A stretch of DNA of 64,000 bases from Miscanthus floridulus (GCF_019320115.1 NC_089584.1:80233922-80297921); one strand, 5' to 3'. Numbered from the stretch's first letter, positions 32,967 through 44,810 are shown. Notes: generated by a model not told the origin, from the sequence alone. Numbers and translations are program-made.

Positions 32967-34254
32967 CTCGAGCACCGTAGTGGTCTTGGCGAACCCCGAT
33001 GCATGAGCTCGCTGACCGAACTGTGTTCCTGAAAAATAAACACGGAGAACAGTAGTACATGATGATGTACGAAATATATTGACCTCTCTGTCGGAGGTGA
33101 AGTAAACACTTGGTGTTCGGTTGGCGATGAATTATACTTGGTGTAATATTCGAAAAATAACATTAGCTGTTTTTAGCCCTTTTGTTATGTAGTGGCGTAG
33201 CGCAATGTATTAACCTGTCCTGAAGAATGCGCCAGCCCTGGGCTGACCAACATCTCGTAGCGCGAGGTACGGAACGCTGCCGCGCGTAGAGTGCCAGTGT
33301 TACCAGGGAGCGACTACCGACTACCCGTAGCGCAGAGGGCGGACTCTCATGCACGCGTGGGGTGGAGCTGGAGACAGTGCCGGCTCTGGGATTCTCAAGT
33401 AGGAAGGAAAACGTATCGGCGAACCATTGTAAAAACTTATACATGTTTTGGATTGTATGTATGGAGAAAATTCGACGCGGAGCGCACCCTAAGGGTGGTC
33501 GGCGGAGGTGTACGATGATCAAAGAGATTTTCAATTAAAAATAATACTTAGCTTTATTGATGACCGGTGAGGTAGTCGACGTGCCGCGATGTCCAAGTAG
33601 ACAGCTCGCTAGACAGCTCGGCGGCTCACTTGGCAGCTCGAACGAAGTTCGGCGGTTCACTTGGGAGCTTGGATGAAGCTCGGCAGTTAGCTTGATAGCT
33701 TGGACAGGTCACTCGATAGCTCGACAGCTTGACGTAGTTGGACGGGTGCACGAAGTCATAGTCGAAAGGGCGCAGCCGGACTCAGCAGAACCGGATCGGA
33801 GTCAGATCGGCTTGATTGACGGAGTTGTACGTATATAGCTTGGATGACTCGCTTGTAGTTTGACGGAGTTGTATTGAGCTCCGATGGTGGGTGCGTGCCT
33901 AGGTTGATCTTGTATGTGCATGTATGGCAATTGCACACCGGACGCTGGGTTCTTAGCGCTGCCAGGTGCTACCACGAGTACCGAGCGCTGCCACGCGTTG
34001 ACCACGCAATCAAATCCTATCGGCAATAATCATGATGAAGACAAATACACGTATATGGAGAGATACACAATAAAATTGTTAGATCGAACAAATAACTTGA
34101 CTTAGCTTTTGACGATGTGGAACCGGATTGGTTGATCTCGCGCTGGAGTAGGGCCACGAGAAAGTAGATGAGCTGATCAAATCATATCGGCTCAATGCGG
34201 CTCGCTCAGCGGCTTGATGGCTCTCAACGTGGCTCGGTTCCGGCTCGTTGTCTT

Positions 34255-34445
34255 GGTGTGGTCTTTGGTTGATGTGGTCGGAGCTCAGCGGAGCCGCTTG
34301 TGATGTGGTCTGGTGGTCTGGTGGTCGAGGTAGTCGGAGCTCGGTCGAGCCGCTCGAGACATGGTCGACGTGGTCTGTGGTCGACGAGGTCGGAGCTCGG
34401 TGGAGCTACTCGGGACGTGGTCGACGTGGTCCGTGGCTCGATGTA
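34255..34445. repeat. Dispersed GTGGTCGACGTGGTC-rich block in G
   Basis: Repeats of GGTCGGAGCTCGG and GACGTGGTCGACGTGGTC occur here and again at about 32185-32290, in the same order. A separate CAGCTCG-rich repeat lies at about 33600-33730. Much of the interior of G is thus built from several short repeat families. Confidence 0.65.
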
Positions 34446-35034
34446 GCGCATGATGGCTTGACAGCTCCGTGTGTGTGTGTGCACATGCAAGTGCCACAGC
34501 AATCTGTAGTTGGCCTTCCTTCCATGTAGACGTATATACGTAAGCACATACAACTAGCTTTGCATGGCTCTAGTAATTGGCATGCAGCGAATCGATCTCA
34601 GTAAATGGACTGGAATCTTGGAACCGCACAGCGGTGATCTGAGCTTCGCTTCAATTCACGTGCGACAGCAGCCAGCAAAATAATTCGTCGCTGCCTTCGG
34701 TACAGGTACAGCACCGCGTTTAATTATCTGATCCGATCCGGTGGCTCCGTTGGAACTTGTCGCCGAGTAGCCGATGCACAGAACAGAAAGCTCCGAGTAG
34801 TAGACTGATCCTTGAACACGACGTTGAATCCGACATCGAGTCTCGTTAGGTTATCGGTGGACGCCATCGTAGCAGACCGAGTTGCCTGCGTAGCAGATTG
34901 ATTCCATCGCCGACTGATATCGAGCCTGTCAGGCGAGTACGCCGCCGCAGGAAGTTAAGTTGCCATGAGCGGCGTCGATCTTTAGATCCCATCTGGTTCA
35001 TCGTAGATCAGTGTGCACGATCCCCTAAAGGGGT

Positions 35035-35052
35035 CCCCTACCTAGCGCGCCA
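35035..35052 (-). promoter_or_regulatory. Primer binding site of G
   Basis: On the minus strand TGGCGCGCTAGGTAGGGG follows the LTR end by one base. This type (TGGCGCGCCAGGTAGGGG) is common in grass Gypsy-type elements, which suggests the helper lineage (inference). Confidence 0.75.
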
Positions 35053-35053
35053 C

Positions 35054-35452
35054 TGTCGACGAAATATGGTCAGCAGTCCACCGAGGGGGTGCCCATGGTG
35101 GTAGATTGTCGGTAGACGATGCGTGTAATCAGGAACCAGATGGTGACACAAGGCGCAGAGACAACGATTTAGACAGGTTCGGGCCGTCTGGTCGACGTAA
35201 TACCCTACGTCCTGTGTCCTTGGTGTATTGTATTGAGATGTATACAGATTAACCTGTCCTCTAGGGGACCCTTGTCTCTCCTTATATACTCCGAAGAGAC
35301 AAGGTTACAAGTAAAGTATCCAATTTGGTACTATTACAATATCTAGTACAACTTGTAATCTTGATGTGCACGCCTTGATCTTATGGGTCGGGCCACCTCG
35401 GATGGTGCGGCCCATGTACCATCTTGTGGTACCCGGGGGTATATCCCCCACA
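35054..35452 (-). repeat. Element G 5' LTR (right copy)
   Basis: The 399-bp LTR is nearly identical to 30832-31231. The minus-strand TATA box AGTATATAAG lies at 35281-35290 and is preceded on the plus strand by the CTTGTCTCTC stretch that would follow it in the transcript. Confidence 0.85.
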
Positions 35453-35609
35453 CTATCTAAACTAGAATTGTGATAGGTGGCTTGCCTTTTGAGTAGGCTA
35501 GCGCAACACTTGCTTCGCCTCATAATTGTCTAACCATTTTGTTAAGTGTTGTTGTAGAAATTTTAATAGGCTATTCACCCCCCTCTAGCCATTAGGACCT
35601 TTTAGAGGT

Positions 35610-36877
35610 CGACAGCAGCAGGCAGTAGTGCGGCTCTAGGGGGACTTGGTGATAGGGGGAGGCGCAAGCAATATATAGAAGATGTGGAGAGGCTGGAGAT
35701 GACATGTTGTACCACTGATGCCATTCCTGACACCCCACAACATCTCTGTGAGTTTGATGGCAGATACATGAGAGATTTTAAGGGTGAGATCATCATGAGA
35801 CCTCCCGATGACTCCCACCAACATGCAGTTGTCAACTGTTCTAAGAGTTGGAAGCTGGTGGAAGAGGCAAGGGGAATCAATCCCTATGTAGTGCGCAAGG
35901 ATTTGAGCATTAATTACAGATTCTTGAATGAGTTTCATTCCAACTTTTATGCCACTGCCATTCTTGCATCCAAGAAAACCAAGATTATCAAGATGCAGTA
36001 CATTGATTGTGATGAGATGTAGGAGAAGAAGGAGCCTGAGTTTGACAAGGTAATCAAAATTTGTGATAGGTTTCAGCTTTCAAACATCATGGTTTTCTAG
36101 TATAACAGGAATGAGGAGGTCCTTGCATAGTTTCATGCCACATACTTCTATGACCAAACCTCTGATGAGATTCACTAGATGACTGATGGTCGGCACTATC
36201 GAGTCGACTTTGTCACTTTCGATCGGATTCTTTGCTTTATGGAGGAGCATAGAGATTACACTTACATTCATGATGAGCCTCGAGCTGAGATCCATGACAT
36301 CAGTTACATGTGGAGAGATAGAAGGATTATAGATGGCAAGAGGAGTGGTCTACATAGCTTCTATTACATCCTCAACAACCTCATCAGAAACACCATCAAC
36401 CCAAAGGATGGAGCAGCCTCAGATATTAATGGCTATGTGAGAAATGTGTTGGCTAAATTTGTTCTAGGTGGGGATAGGTTCAATGTTCCTAGATTCATGT
36501 GGACTGAGTTGAGATTTACAGTGGAGGATGGGAGGAGGGGGCTGCCCTATGCCCCTTACCTTATGCTCATGATTGAGAGGGTCACTGGATTTTATTTTTC
36601 GAAGGATGGGATGCACACCATCTACAAAATTGAGAAGACCCAGCCAACTGTAGCTACTCAGAGAGCAGGGAGCTCTCATGCTCATGTAGACATCCCTGAA
36701 TCTTCCCGCTCTAGGTCTCAAAGAGGAGGCAAGATGAAGAAGTTTGGCAAGTGGTTGAAGGCAATCTTTGGCAAGTGCACCTATGCAGCTGACAGAGCAT
36801 ATGAAACACAGCTTGAGCAGCATCAGCAGCGTGGACAGGACCTTCCATCACTTCCTCCTATTCCACCTCCCCTATAG
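35610..36877 (+). pseudogene. Element A third ORF (after pol), decayed
   Basis: The frame continues from 20562 and codes about 420 residues. It has TAG stops at 36020, 36098, near 36127 and near 36178, then a clean 232-codon run to 36877. Landmarks are RFLNEFHSNFYATAI, a WMTDG-like DGRHYRVDFVTFDRIL segment, YILNNLIRNTINPKDG and a basic Ser/Arg- and Lys-rich tail (KMKKFGKWLKAIFGK) with a final Pro-rich end. It has no obvious signal peptide or transmembrane anchor. Position after pol is where SIRE/Maximus elements carry an extra env-like ORF. The segment pattern instead recalls plant retroelement proteins annotated as ATHILA ORF1 or 'putative plant transposon protein' (inference from memory). 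Function unknown. Confidence 0.55.
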
Positions 36878-37677
36878 TATGACCCTCTGAGTCTCTCTGA
36901 CATAGATTCAGATGGTGAGAAGGAGCAGCAAATTAGGATGAGACCCTAGAGGGATACCGTCAAAGATAGGAGCTGAGGCGTTCCACTCGTTCCACTCGCT
37001 ATGCCGCCACTACTCTTCGTCAGGGCCATGCACGTATTGACTTTGACAACGCTGATGGTGATGGTGGCGCCAGGACTACTGCAGGAGGTGCTAGGGCTAT
37101 AGGAGGTAATGATATTGATTGAACGGACATCCAGGGAGATGATGAGTAGGTATTAATCTTTCTTCTTTTCTTCTCTTTTTGGTGCTTTATGCCAAAGGAG
37201 GAGAAAATTATAGGGGTCAACAAATTTTTTGACTCCATGGAGGTTGTTGCGTTCGTATCTGTTTAGAATAGTCTTTGTTAGGTGAGAGTTTGAGAGTCCA
37301 TTAGAAACTCTTTTTATGTAATAATGCTACTTAAGTACTTTATATATGTGTGGGATATGGACATATATTAATCTATGTTGTCGCTTGTGATACATTTGTG
37401 CTAGAATGTATATCTTTATATGTATCACATGTTGTGTGGTGTCTGTTATGATCTATGCTGTTATAGCAAGTGTAGAAGTGCCACACCCCATAGGAGCATG
37501 GATGTAGGGGGAGCCCCATCACTTTCACTAAAATGTGAATCTTGGCTTCTTATGCCAATTTGAGAATTCAATTCTCTATTTACATGCTTAGGGGGAGGCT
37601 CTGCACCCATGGGTCGAAAAGTCTCAGTATTTATTTCATATCTTTTGTAAGCTCTAATTGGGTTGTCATCAATCACC

Positions 37678-37689
37678 AAAAGGGGGAGA
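37678..37689 (+). promoter_or_regulatory. Polypurine tract of A
   Basis: AAAAGGGGGAGA directly precedes the 3' LTR start and would prime plus-strand synthesis. A similar purine block with AAAGGAGGAGAAAA lies at about 37193-37206. Confidence 0.75.
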
Positions 37690-37690
37690 T

Positions 37691-38784
37691 TGAAAGTGCA
37701 ATCAAGCCTTAATTGTGGGTTTTGGTGATAATGACCATGTAATTAGAGAACTAATGAGATTTATCAAGATGACAAGCAGGGAATTTATATTTGAGGATGC
37801 TACATGAAACGGAGGAGCCCCCAATTACAAATATAGATGGCTTCAAACTAAAAAGAGGTTTAAGATTCTTTTATATCTTGAATTTGAGTATAGGAAAAGC
37901 CATACTATAAAGGGGGACACAATGCTTAAGCTAATATGTGCTTCCAAGTGCTCAAACAACCACAAGCATCCTTAGATTTATAGCCAAGACAATCCTCACT
38001 TCACTATTACCCTTACTGTCTTGCATGGTGCGGCATTGTTGCACTTGAAGAGAGGCACTGACGCACTTGGGTCATGGCACAAGGAAGTTAGCACCCACGC
38101 TGACTTCCCGGGATGCCTTGAGATGAATTAAACGGTCTCGCCCGACCCCTTGGGCATGGGATCCATCTTGCCCGACCCCAAGGTCGCGGGATCCTTCTCG
38201 CTCGACCCCTTGGTGCAGGATCCATCTCGCTCAACCCTAAGGTCGCGGGATCCGTCTTGCCCGACCCCTTGGTGCGAGCTCCATCTCGCCTGACCCCAAG
38301 GTCGTGGGATCCATCTCGCTCGACCTCGATGCTACAGGCTTCGTATCACCTGACTTTGAGGCCATGGGCTTTGTCTCGCCTGACCCCTTTAGTGTGGTGA
38401 CCATTGAGGGTTGGGGGTATATATACCTTTCCCTTTCCTCCCGAATGGCTATCTACAATTTAAGTGACCATTGGGGGTTAGGGGGTATATATATACCTTT
38501 CCCCTTCCTTTCCAATAGTCACCTGCCTCTTCGTCCTCACTTAAGCATGTCCAAAGCAGAACAGGAGCTCTCTCTCTCTCTCTCTATCTCCATTGTTGAC
38601 CTCAAGCCCTCAAGCAAATCCACTGATTTCCCCATCAATCCTTGAGAAAAAGGGTCCCAAACTCGATTAGAGAGCAACTCCATTGATTTCCCAACTCTAA
38701 AGAGCACTTGGTTCATGTTTTGGCTGGTAGTTGTATTTGTTACTCTTGGAGCTTGGCTCCTAGCTGGCTAGAGCGTCGCCCGTG
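37691..38784 (+). repeat. Element A 3' LTR, truncated by element C
   Basis: This matches the first ~1.1 kb of the 5' LTR, including the TGAAAGTGCAATC start, the GGATCC tandem-repeat block and the TATATATAC box. Alignment stops after GAGCGTCGCCCGTG at 38784, where element C begins. The missing ~550 bp would lie beyond the right end of C, outside the window. Confidence 0.85.
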
Positions 38785-41700
38785 TGTCATAGAACCGACC
38801 AATTCATAAGAGCATAAGTACAATGGCAGCTCACAAGCAGTCGCACTATCATACTTGAGCCCATATAAACCTGGTAGTCCAGAAAGTACCATGATGGGTC
38901 TCGATAAATGATCCACATACAACAAAGATCGTACATGATTCAACATACATGTCACACGTTACATAAAGTTCACAGGTATAGTTCATTCATCAGAGTACAA
39001 AATAGAGTTATTACAAACCAAGTTCGATAGATAGTAGCAGAAGCAAATTAAAGTTTGAAACTAGCATTTGTTAACATAGTTCAAATACAGTGCCAACTCG
39101 TGATCACAATCCACAAAAGCATATAAGAAGGATTATTAAGGATGCCTGCCCTGGGCTCACTCCTCATCCACAACGGGATAGAAGCAGTTCTTACAATAGC
39201 CATGATAAACTGTACCATTTGCAACAATAGGAAAAAAACCTTGAATATGAGGAGGTACTCAGCTAGACTTACCTATCATAAACCAGAAATAAATTGACTC
39301 CAAGGATTATGCAAGGATTTATAAGTGGAGGTAGCTTGACAACATTTTGCATAAAAAATGATTAACTCAGTTATACAATTATAATTCAGTCATCAAGTTA
39401 ATTATAGCTATTCATCTCTAGATTAGCAATTATCATGTGCCAAACATATGGTATATCATTTGATAACATACAATAGTAACCATAGCGGGTGAAGTAATTC
39501 CATGTTTATCCGAACCATCACATTCCATAATACAATTACTACGATGTTGGGACTAGCCAAGTTTCTCACTATCCGGGAGCGATGGCGATTCGAATCGATT
39601 TCAACTAGCTAGAAATTTATTCCTAACAGAAACCTAGGTAGACCAGATCAACGGTCACCTTAGGTCACCTTTGGTACAACTTAGGTACACATTTCATGGG
39701 TTCGACCAGCGCCGCACAATCAGGGACAACTAGCTGCCAGGACGATCAGGACTACCCTGCCCTCAGGCTCAAGGCAGGCTCCTCACACATCCTTACTACC
39801 ATCCAGAGTGCATACTTTTATAGAACGGGGCCCAACCTATGTTGAGCTACTCGGCTTCATGGTCGAAATGAGTTATCCGGCCAACTAAGTGATAGGCATG
39901 CGTTCAATCTTGTCAGAAGTGCCAACAACGGTACAGTTTTTAATCGACACAGATAGAATCACATGAGGCAACCTACCCATAGACTCCACCTAGCCTCCAT
40001 TTATATTACCCCATGGTTCTTTTCCACGATAGCAAATATAGCCAACCGTGCTTCGGTATCCACCTATATATCGCAGGTGACAGGAAATCACCTGACTTCT
40101 ATCGGTCTAAGCATGGCTAAGCATATATTTGATCCTAGACCTACATAGGATTAAAGGTGTATATATATATCTAAACAAGGTAGTTCCATGCACCAAGTGT
40201 TTCCAGTCAACTCTTATAACCTAATGCATCAAACATAAAGGACTCAAGTAATATTTTTTGTAAACATGGGAGACTTAGAATGCTCTAGGGCTTGCCTTTG
40301 AGGAAAGAGGTGGGTCAGTGATCCAGGCACTTAGGGAGCTCTTTGGGAGTATGCTCCTCTTCTCCTGGAGCTGTGGCTTGAGGAGTCTCCTACTGACCCT
40401 CCTCTTCATCTTCGTTGAATTCCAGCAACGTTATCTCTTCGAACGATCCTATATGCATGAGCATGAAATAAGATATCACGAATGCATATACGATGACACA
40501 TGTAATATGATATAACGTGATGAATGCATCCTCATAAGTACTTTCAATAGCATGGTATTAATATAATAACAAGTGCATCCTATTCTACTGAGTAGGTGCA
40601 TATCTCTTCTCTATTACTTAAGCAAACACTTATGTAATCTATTTACTGGACTACAAGACAGCAGCTAATTGTTTTGACCATAACTGTAGTTATATACATC
40701 AAAATAATATAGTTGTGGATAGTCTGGATATCTCATGAAATTGTCTACAATTTTATTTTAATACCCTTGATGTGGTTCAACAGTTGTCTAGGTCAAACAA
40801 TTCAATTAATTTAATCTGTCTAGAGAGCAAGCATTTTGGATAGCAAATTTCTAACAACCAAAAGTCTTAAACCCTAAGGCCTATGATAATGAAAATTTAA
40901 CACAAGGTAGATCAATAAGTTATATACAACTTTCTTATTAATAAATTTTATAGAAAAGACCATTATCACTATGAAATTATCAACTAAACCAAAACTATAC
41001 ATACAACCATTTATTTAAATTATAAAGCAATAATTACTTAGTTGCATACAACCAATTGCTTCTAAGCCTTACTATTAACATCAATAGTTCATATGTATTA
41101 CAAGTACCATAGAAAACATCATGGTCAAGCACAATTTATTTATTTAAATGCCTTTATTAATTTAATTAGATAATTAGGTGAAATAACAAACATATACCAA
41201 ATGTGCACAATAAATTCTAAAAACTTTACAGTGGCTTCCAAGTGCTCCTAATAGACTACTGTAAAAATTTCATATCATTTGAACATGTATAACACCCTCT
41301 ACAAAAATGACAAGCTAGCAAGGTTTATTTTAGTGAAAATAGTTCACCCTATAGAAAAGTGTCAAACAATAGATTCTATATTTTTCTTAGCTTCATCCTA
41401 GTGCCATAATACTTTAAAAAAATTTATATGGCAATATGTTACTTATTTTTATCCCTATAATTTTCCTTAGAAAATACCATTTGTTAATAGATAAATAGAA
41501 AGATCCTATTTCAATCAAGTTTACTGCAAGTTTATTATTTTTCCTAGCTAGAGCATGTCAACACAAGACCAACAAAATTGGAATCACAATTTTATCACAT
41601 CCCTAGCTCTAGTTACACATTTTACAAAATTGTAAACATTCAAAAAGCACTTATCTAGCTATATTTTATTCACCATGAAAAATACTAGAAACAGTATATT

Positions 41701-43460
41701 TCATATTTTTACAAAATACTACACTTCAAATCCAAAAAATTTGGTTCACCAAAATTGGACATTCCTAGCTCTAGATATGATTTTCCAAAGTTAGTATAAA
41801 AATCTAGAAAATAAATAGCAAAACCCTAAACTGAACTCGCTGACGCCTGGGACCCACTAATCAGCGGACCCCGCGTGTCAGTGAACCAAAATAGGGGCAC
41901 GGGTTTGACCGGCGCTAGCTCACCGACGGCGAGCTCTCCGGCGAAACTGACCTCGCCATTGTACTCTACTCACTTTCCCGCGTCGACCGATACCCGTGGT
42001 GGCAGCATGGATGCACCGGAGCTACCTCGTCGTTGGCCATGGTGGCACGGCGGCACTGTGCGGTGGTACGCCGGCTGCTACAGGCCACGGCAAGGCTCAA
42101 GCTCGACAAGAAGCGCACGAGCTCCACGGTGACCAAATGAGTCTACCGAGGCTACTTAGACTAGGTGGGATGCGCCAATGAGGCCTGTCCGCGTGCGTGG
42201 TGGCGTGGCGATGAGAGCGCGGCGGCGCTGCGCGTCGTGTTCCACACCGGCGAGGCAATGGTTTGCTGTAACATCATACCCCAAGCTAGGACACACCCTA
42301 ACCAATCTCTAACATGAAGAATAAGATGGAATGCTCAAGTGAGATGAGCAGCTGCGAGCTTGCCACAAAGGTGGCCATGGAAGCCAAGATCTCGGCGAGG
42401 ATGGGAACAACTATTTTGCCCTCACCATAGCTCGCCTGGCACTGCTACTGCATCAAGGAGGTAGAGGAGAAGATGGCACAACTACTGGCTAGATGGATAT
42501 GGCAATGGTGTAGCGGCGCAGGCTCTAGGCGACGACGAAGCAGCGCTGTGGCTCGGCGGCGCTCGGTGCTCTGCGGCATGAGCGAGAGAGAGCAGTGGAG
42601 AAGGAGAGAGCGTGAGGGAGTGAGCGAAATGGGTAGTGCAGCTCCTCTATTATCGTTTGCCACATGGCCATGGTGGGGGCCGACATCAGCCAGCGGTAGC
42701 CACGTGGCAGCCAGGTGCTATCCATAGTCGGCCACGACACGACGCGACGCAACGTCCATCAGAGCCCGAAACTACAACTGACAGAGCATTTTCTTCCCCT
42801 TCTAGATCCTAAACCATGATTAGTTAGCACAAACTCTTTTAATAAAAGTTGGAGATCTACATACCAGCTACAAAATTGCTTTAGACTCATCTCCTAATTC
42901 GCAATGGTTATGAAGTTAAATCATCGCAAAGTCAGCCACATCAACACTGTCAAAGTAGTTAGACTTAGAAAAATTTTCAAGTTCCAAAATCAGTACAATG
43001 TTGATACTTGTGATCTAAATTCAAGCATGTTAGGGGCTGAACTAGCCTATGACCCAAAAATAAAAGTTGTTACACTACTTGAGTTCTACAACTTTGTTTT
43101 AGGGTACACATCCATGCAAAGTTTCTAAAGTGATATTCAACTCTAGTCAAACATACAACTTGAAAATGATGACTTACACTATAACTGTGATTTAGAGACC
43201 AAACTAGCCTTAGTTATGAATACCACAGTTGTTCCTAGTGACATTCTCAACATGTTTAAGGTATTCCTATGGTTCCACAATCATTTTATAGATTGGTCAC
43301 ATATAAACCCGAGCATAGGTAAGGCAATTCAGTGGCAACACAAGCAATATAAGCAAACATAGAAATGATATTTGAGATACTCGTGCTCATGAATGATCAA
43401 TGATGCTTATGCTCATGCAATGCCAAGGCTAAATGCAAGCTTAACACCTAGGGTGTTACA
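38785..43460 (-). repeat. Element C 3' LTR, about 4.7 kb
   Basis: On the minus strand it starts TGTAACACCCTAGGTG at 43460 and ends TTCTATGACA at 38785. The first kilobases are AT-rich, with a GC-rich island at about 41830-42760 that gives spurious ORFs. The length, 4676 bp, is long but within the range of Tekay-type LTRs. I saw no coding gene and no clearly bounded nested insertion, though one cannot be excluded. Confidence 0.7.
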
Positions 43461-43475
43461 GCCCCTCCCCCTTAT
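43461..43475 (-). promoter_or_regulatory. Polypurine tract of C
   Basis: On the minus strand ATAAGGGGGAGGGGC directly precedes the LTR start TGTAACACCC, fixing both orientation and LTR boundary. Confidence 0.8.
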
Positions 43476-43489
43476 AGAAATCTTGTCCC

Positions 43490-44810
43490 AAGATTTGCAA
43501 GACCTACCATTCTTGAAAAAAGGCAGGATAAACCTCACGTAAATAATCCTCCCATTCCCACGTGGCATCTTGTTCATTGTGGTTATTCCACACCACCATG
43601 TAGAACTTAATGATCTTCTTCCGTGTTACTCTTTCCATCTCTTCTAACACTCAGATTGGTTTCTCTTCATACGTCAAATCTGATTAGAGCTCAATGTTGG
43701 TGGGTGCAATGGCTTCCTCAGGTATGTGAAGACATCTCTTCAACTGAGAAACAAGGAAGACATCGAATATAGCACTCATTTCTAGGGGAAGTTGTAACAT
43801 GTAAGCGACATTCCCTTTTCATTCAGTAATCTTGTAAGGCCCTACATATCTAGGCGCAAGCTTTCTTTTCACTCCAAATCTCTATACTCCCTTCATGGGT
43901 GACACTTTTAAGTATACATAGTCTCCCACTTCAAAAGTCAGTGGTCCTCTTCTTTTATCAGCATAACTCTTTTGTATTAACTAAGTTGCTTTCATGTGCT
44001 ATTGGATAATGCGTACCTGCTCTTCAGCTTCAGTGACAAAGTCAATACCAAAGTATCTTCTTTCACCGGGCTCAATCAAATTCAAAGGAGTTCTACATTT
44101 TCGACCGTGCAAGGCTTCAAAAGGTGCTATCTTGATGCTTGCTTGATAACTGTTGTTGTAGGAGAACTCGGCTAAAAGTAGCCATTTCTCCCATGAACCC
44201 TTGAAAGATATAACACAAGCTCGCAACAAGTCTTCTAGGATCTGGTTCACTCGCTCGGTCTATCCAGAAGTTTATGGATGGTATGCTGAACTTCTAATTA
44301 GTTTAGTCCCCAAAGCCTGGTGCAAGTGTTCCCAGAAACGAGCTATAAACTAAGGTCCTCGATCTAAGATTATGGTCTGGGGTACTCCGTGTAGTCTCAC
44401 GATCTAAGAAATGTACAACTCAGCGTACTTCCTAGCTAGATACCTTGTGTTAACTGGTACAAAATGTGCTGACTTGGTTAGACGATCTACAATAACCCAT
44501 ATTGAATCGTGACCTTGCTGTGCCACCGGAAGGCCTGTAATAAAGTCCATACCTATTTCTCCCCATTTCCAGCCTAGAATAGGCAATGGCTGAAGTAATC
44601 CGGCATATTTCAAATGAACGGCCTTTGCATACTCTACTGCAATTATCATACTTAGTTACATAGGTGGCGATCTCTTTCTTCATCTTGGTCCACCAAAAAT
44701 GGGTTTTAAAATCTTGATACATTTTACTGCTACCTAGGTGGATAGACAACTTGGATGAATGAGCTTCATCTAAAATTTGATTTCTAAGCTCACGGTCTTT
44801 TAGTACCACA
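43490..44810 (-). pseudogene. Element C integrase and chromodomain-like tail (broken)
   Basis: From the N-terminal side: a zinc region in which the expected first Cys reads Tyr (KYDNCSRV), a core with MDFITGLP and VDRLTKSAHF, the WLLLAEFSYNNSYQ segment, and FEALHGRKCRTPL. After frame breaks follow VSQLKRCLHIPEEA, LEEMERVTRKKIIKFYMVVW and ATWEWEDYLREVYP, the degenerate chromodomain of chromoviral integrases. Several TAA/TAG codons split the frame. Confidence 0.8.

Larger units (their letters stand above)
30832..35452 (-). mobile_element. Element G: non-autonomous LTR element (LARD-like) inside B's LTR
   Basis: The 4621-bp unit has 400-bp and 399-bp LTRs (30832-31231 and 35054-35452), TG/CA ends and a perfect target duplication CTATC (30827-30831 and 35453-35457). 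Minus orientation is shown by the primer binding site GTGGCGCGCTAGGTAGGGG next to the right LTR and by an AGTATATAAGG TATA box on the minus strand of the LTR. The LTRs differ by about seven substitutions and one indel by eye. The 3.8-kb interior shows no gag or pol domain on either strand and is largely short tandem or dispersed repeats. It must be mobilised in trans by another element (inference). Confidence 0.85.
20611..35604 (+). mobile_element. Element B: Copia (SIRE/Maximus-like) LTR retrotransposon inside A
   Basis: It has LTRs 20611-22576 and 29107-35604 (the latter interrupted by G), gag, protease, integrase, RT and RNase H in Copia order, all plus strand. A perfect 5-bp target duplication GAGGT flanks it (20606-20610 and 35605-35609). 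In the first ~320 aligned LTR bases about five differ. It interrupts A's third ORF. The coding region has several stops, one frameshift and a mutated integrase active site, so it is not autonomous. Element E at 52365 belongs to the same family. Confidence 0.9.
29107..35604 (+). repeat. Element B 3' LTR, split by element G
   Basis: The parts 29107-30831 and 35458-35604 join into one LTR once G and one CTATC copy are removed. Compared with the 5' LTR it lacks about 50 bp near 29600 (GTCCGTCCATAGAG region) and has scattered substitutions. It ends GGACCTTTTA, again without the usual CA. Confidence 0.88.
12080..38784 (+). mobile_element. Element A: Copia (SIRE/Maximus-like) LTR retrotransposon, interrupted
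   Basis: The order is 5' LTR 12080-13729, tRNA-Met-type primer binding site, gag, protease, integrase, RT, RNase H, then a third ORF, polypurine tract and 3' LTR from 37691. Integrase before RT defines Copia. The long coiled and charged gag with a CCHC knuckle, and an extra ORF after pol, suggest the SIRE/Maximus lineage (inference). Element B (20611-35604, with G inside it) interrupts A, and element C cuts A's 3' LTR at 38784. The first ~260 aligned LTR bases differ at about 17 positions by eye, more than in B or G, as expected for the outermost element. Stops and frameshifts make it non-coding. Confidence 0.85.

Noticed and set aside
32528..33163. 211- and 166-codon minus-strand ORFs
   Set aside because: Translation of the 57-bp repeat array in two frames at once; not gene-like.
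41875..42752. ORFs in the GC-rich island of C's LTR
   Set aside because: Overlapping frames on both strands without a domain; the island lies inside an LTR and is compositional.
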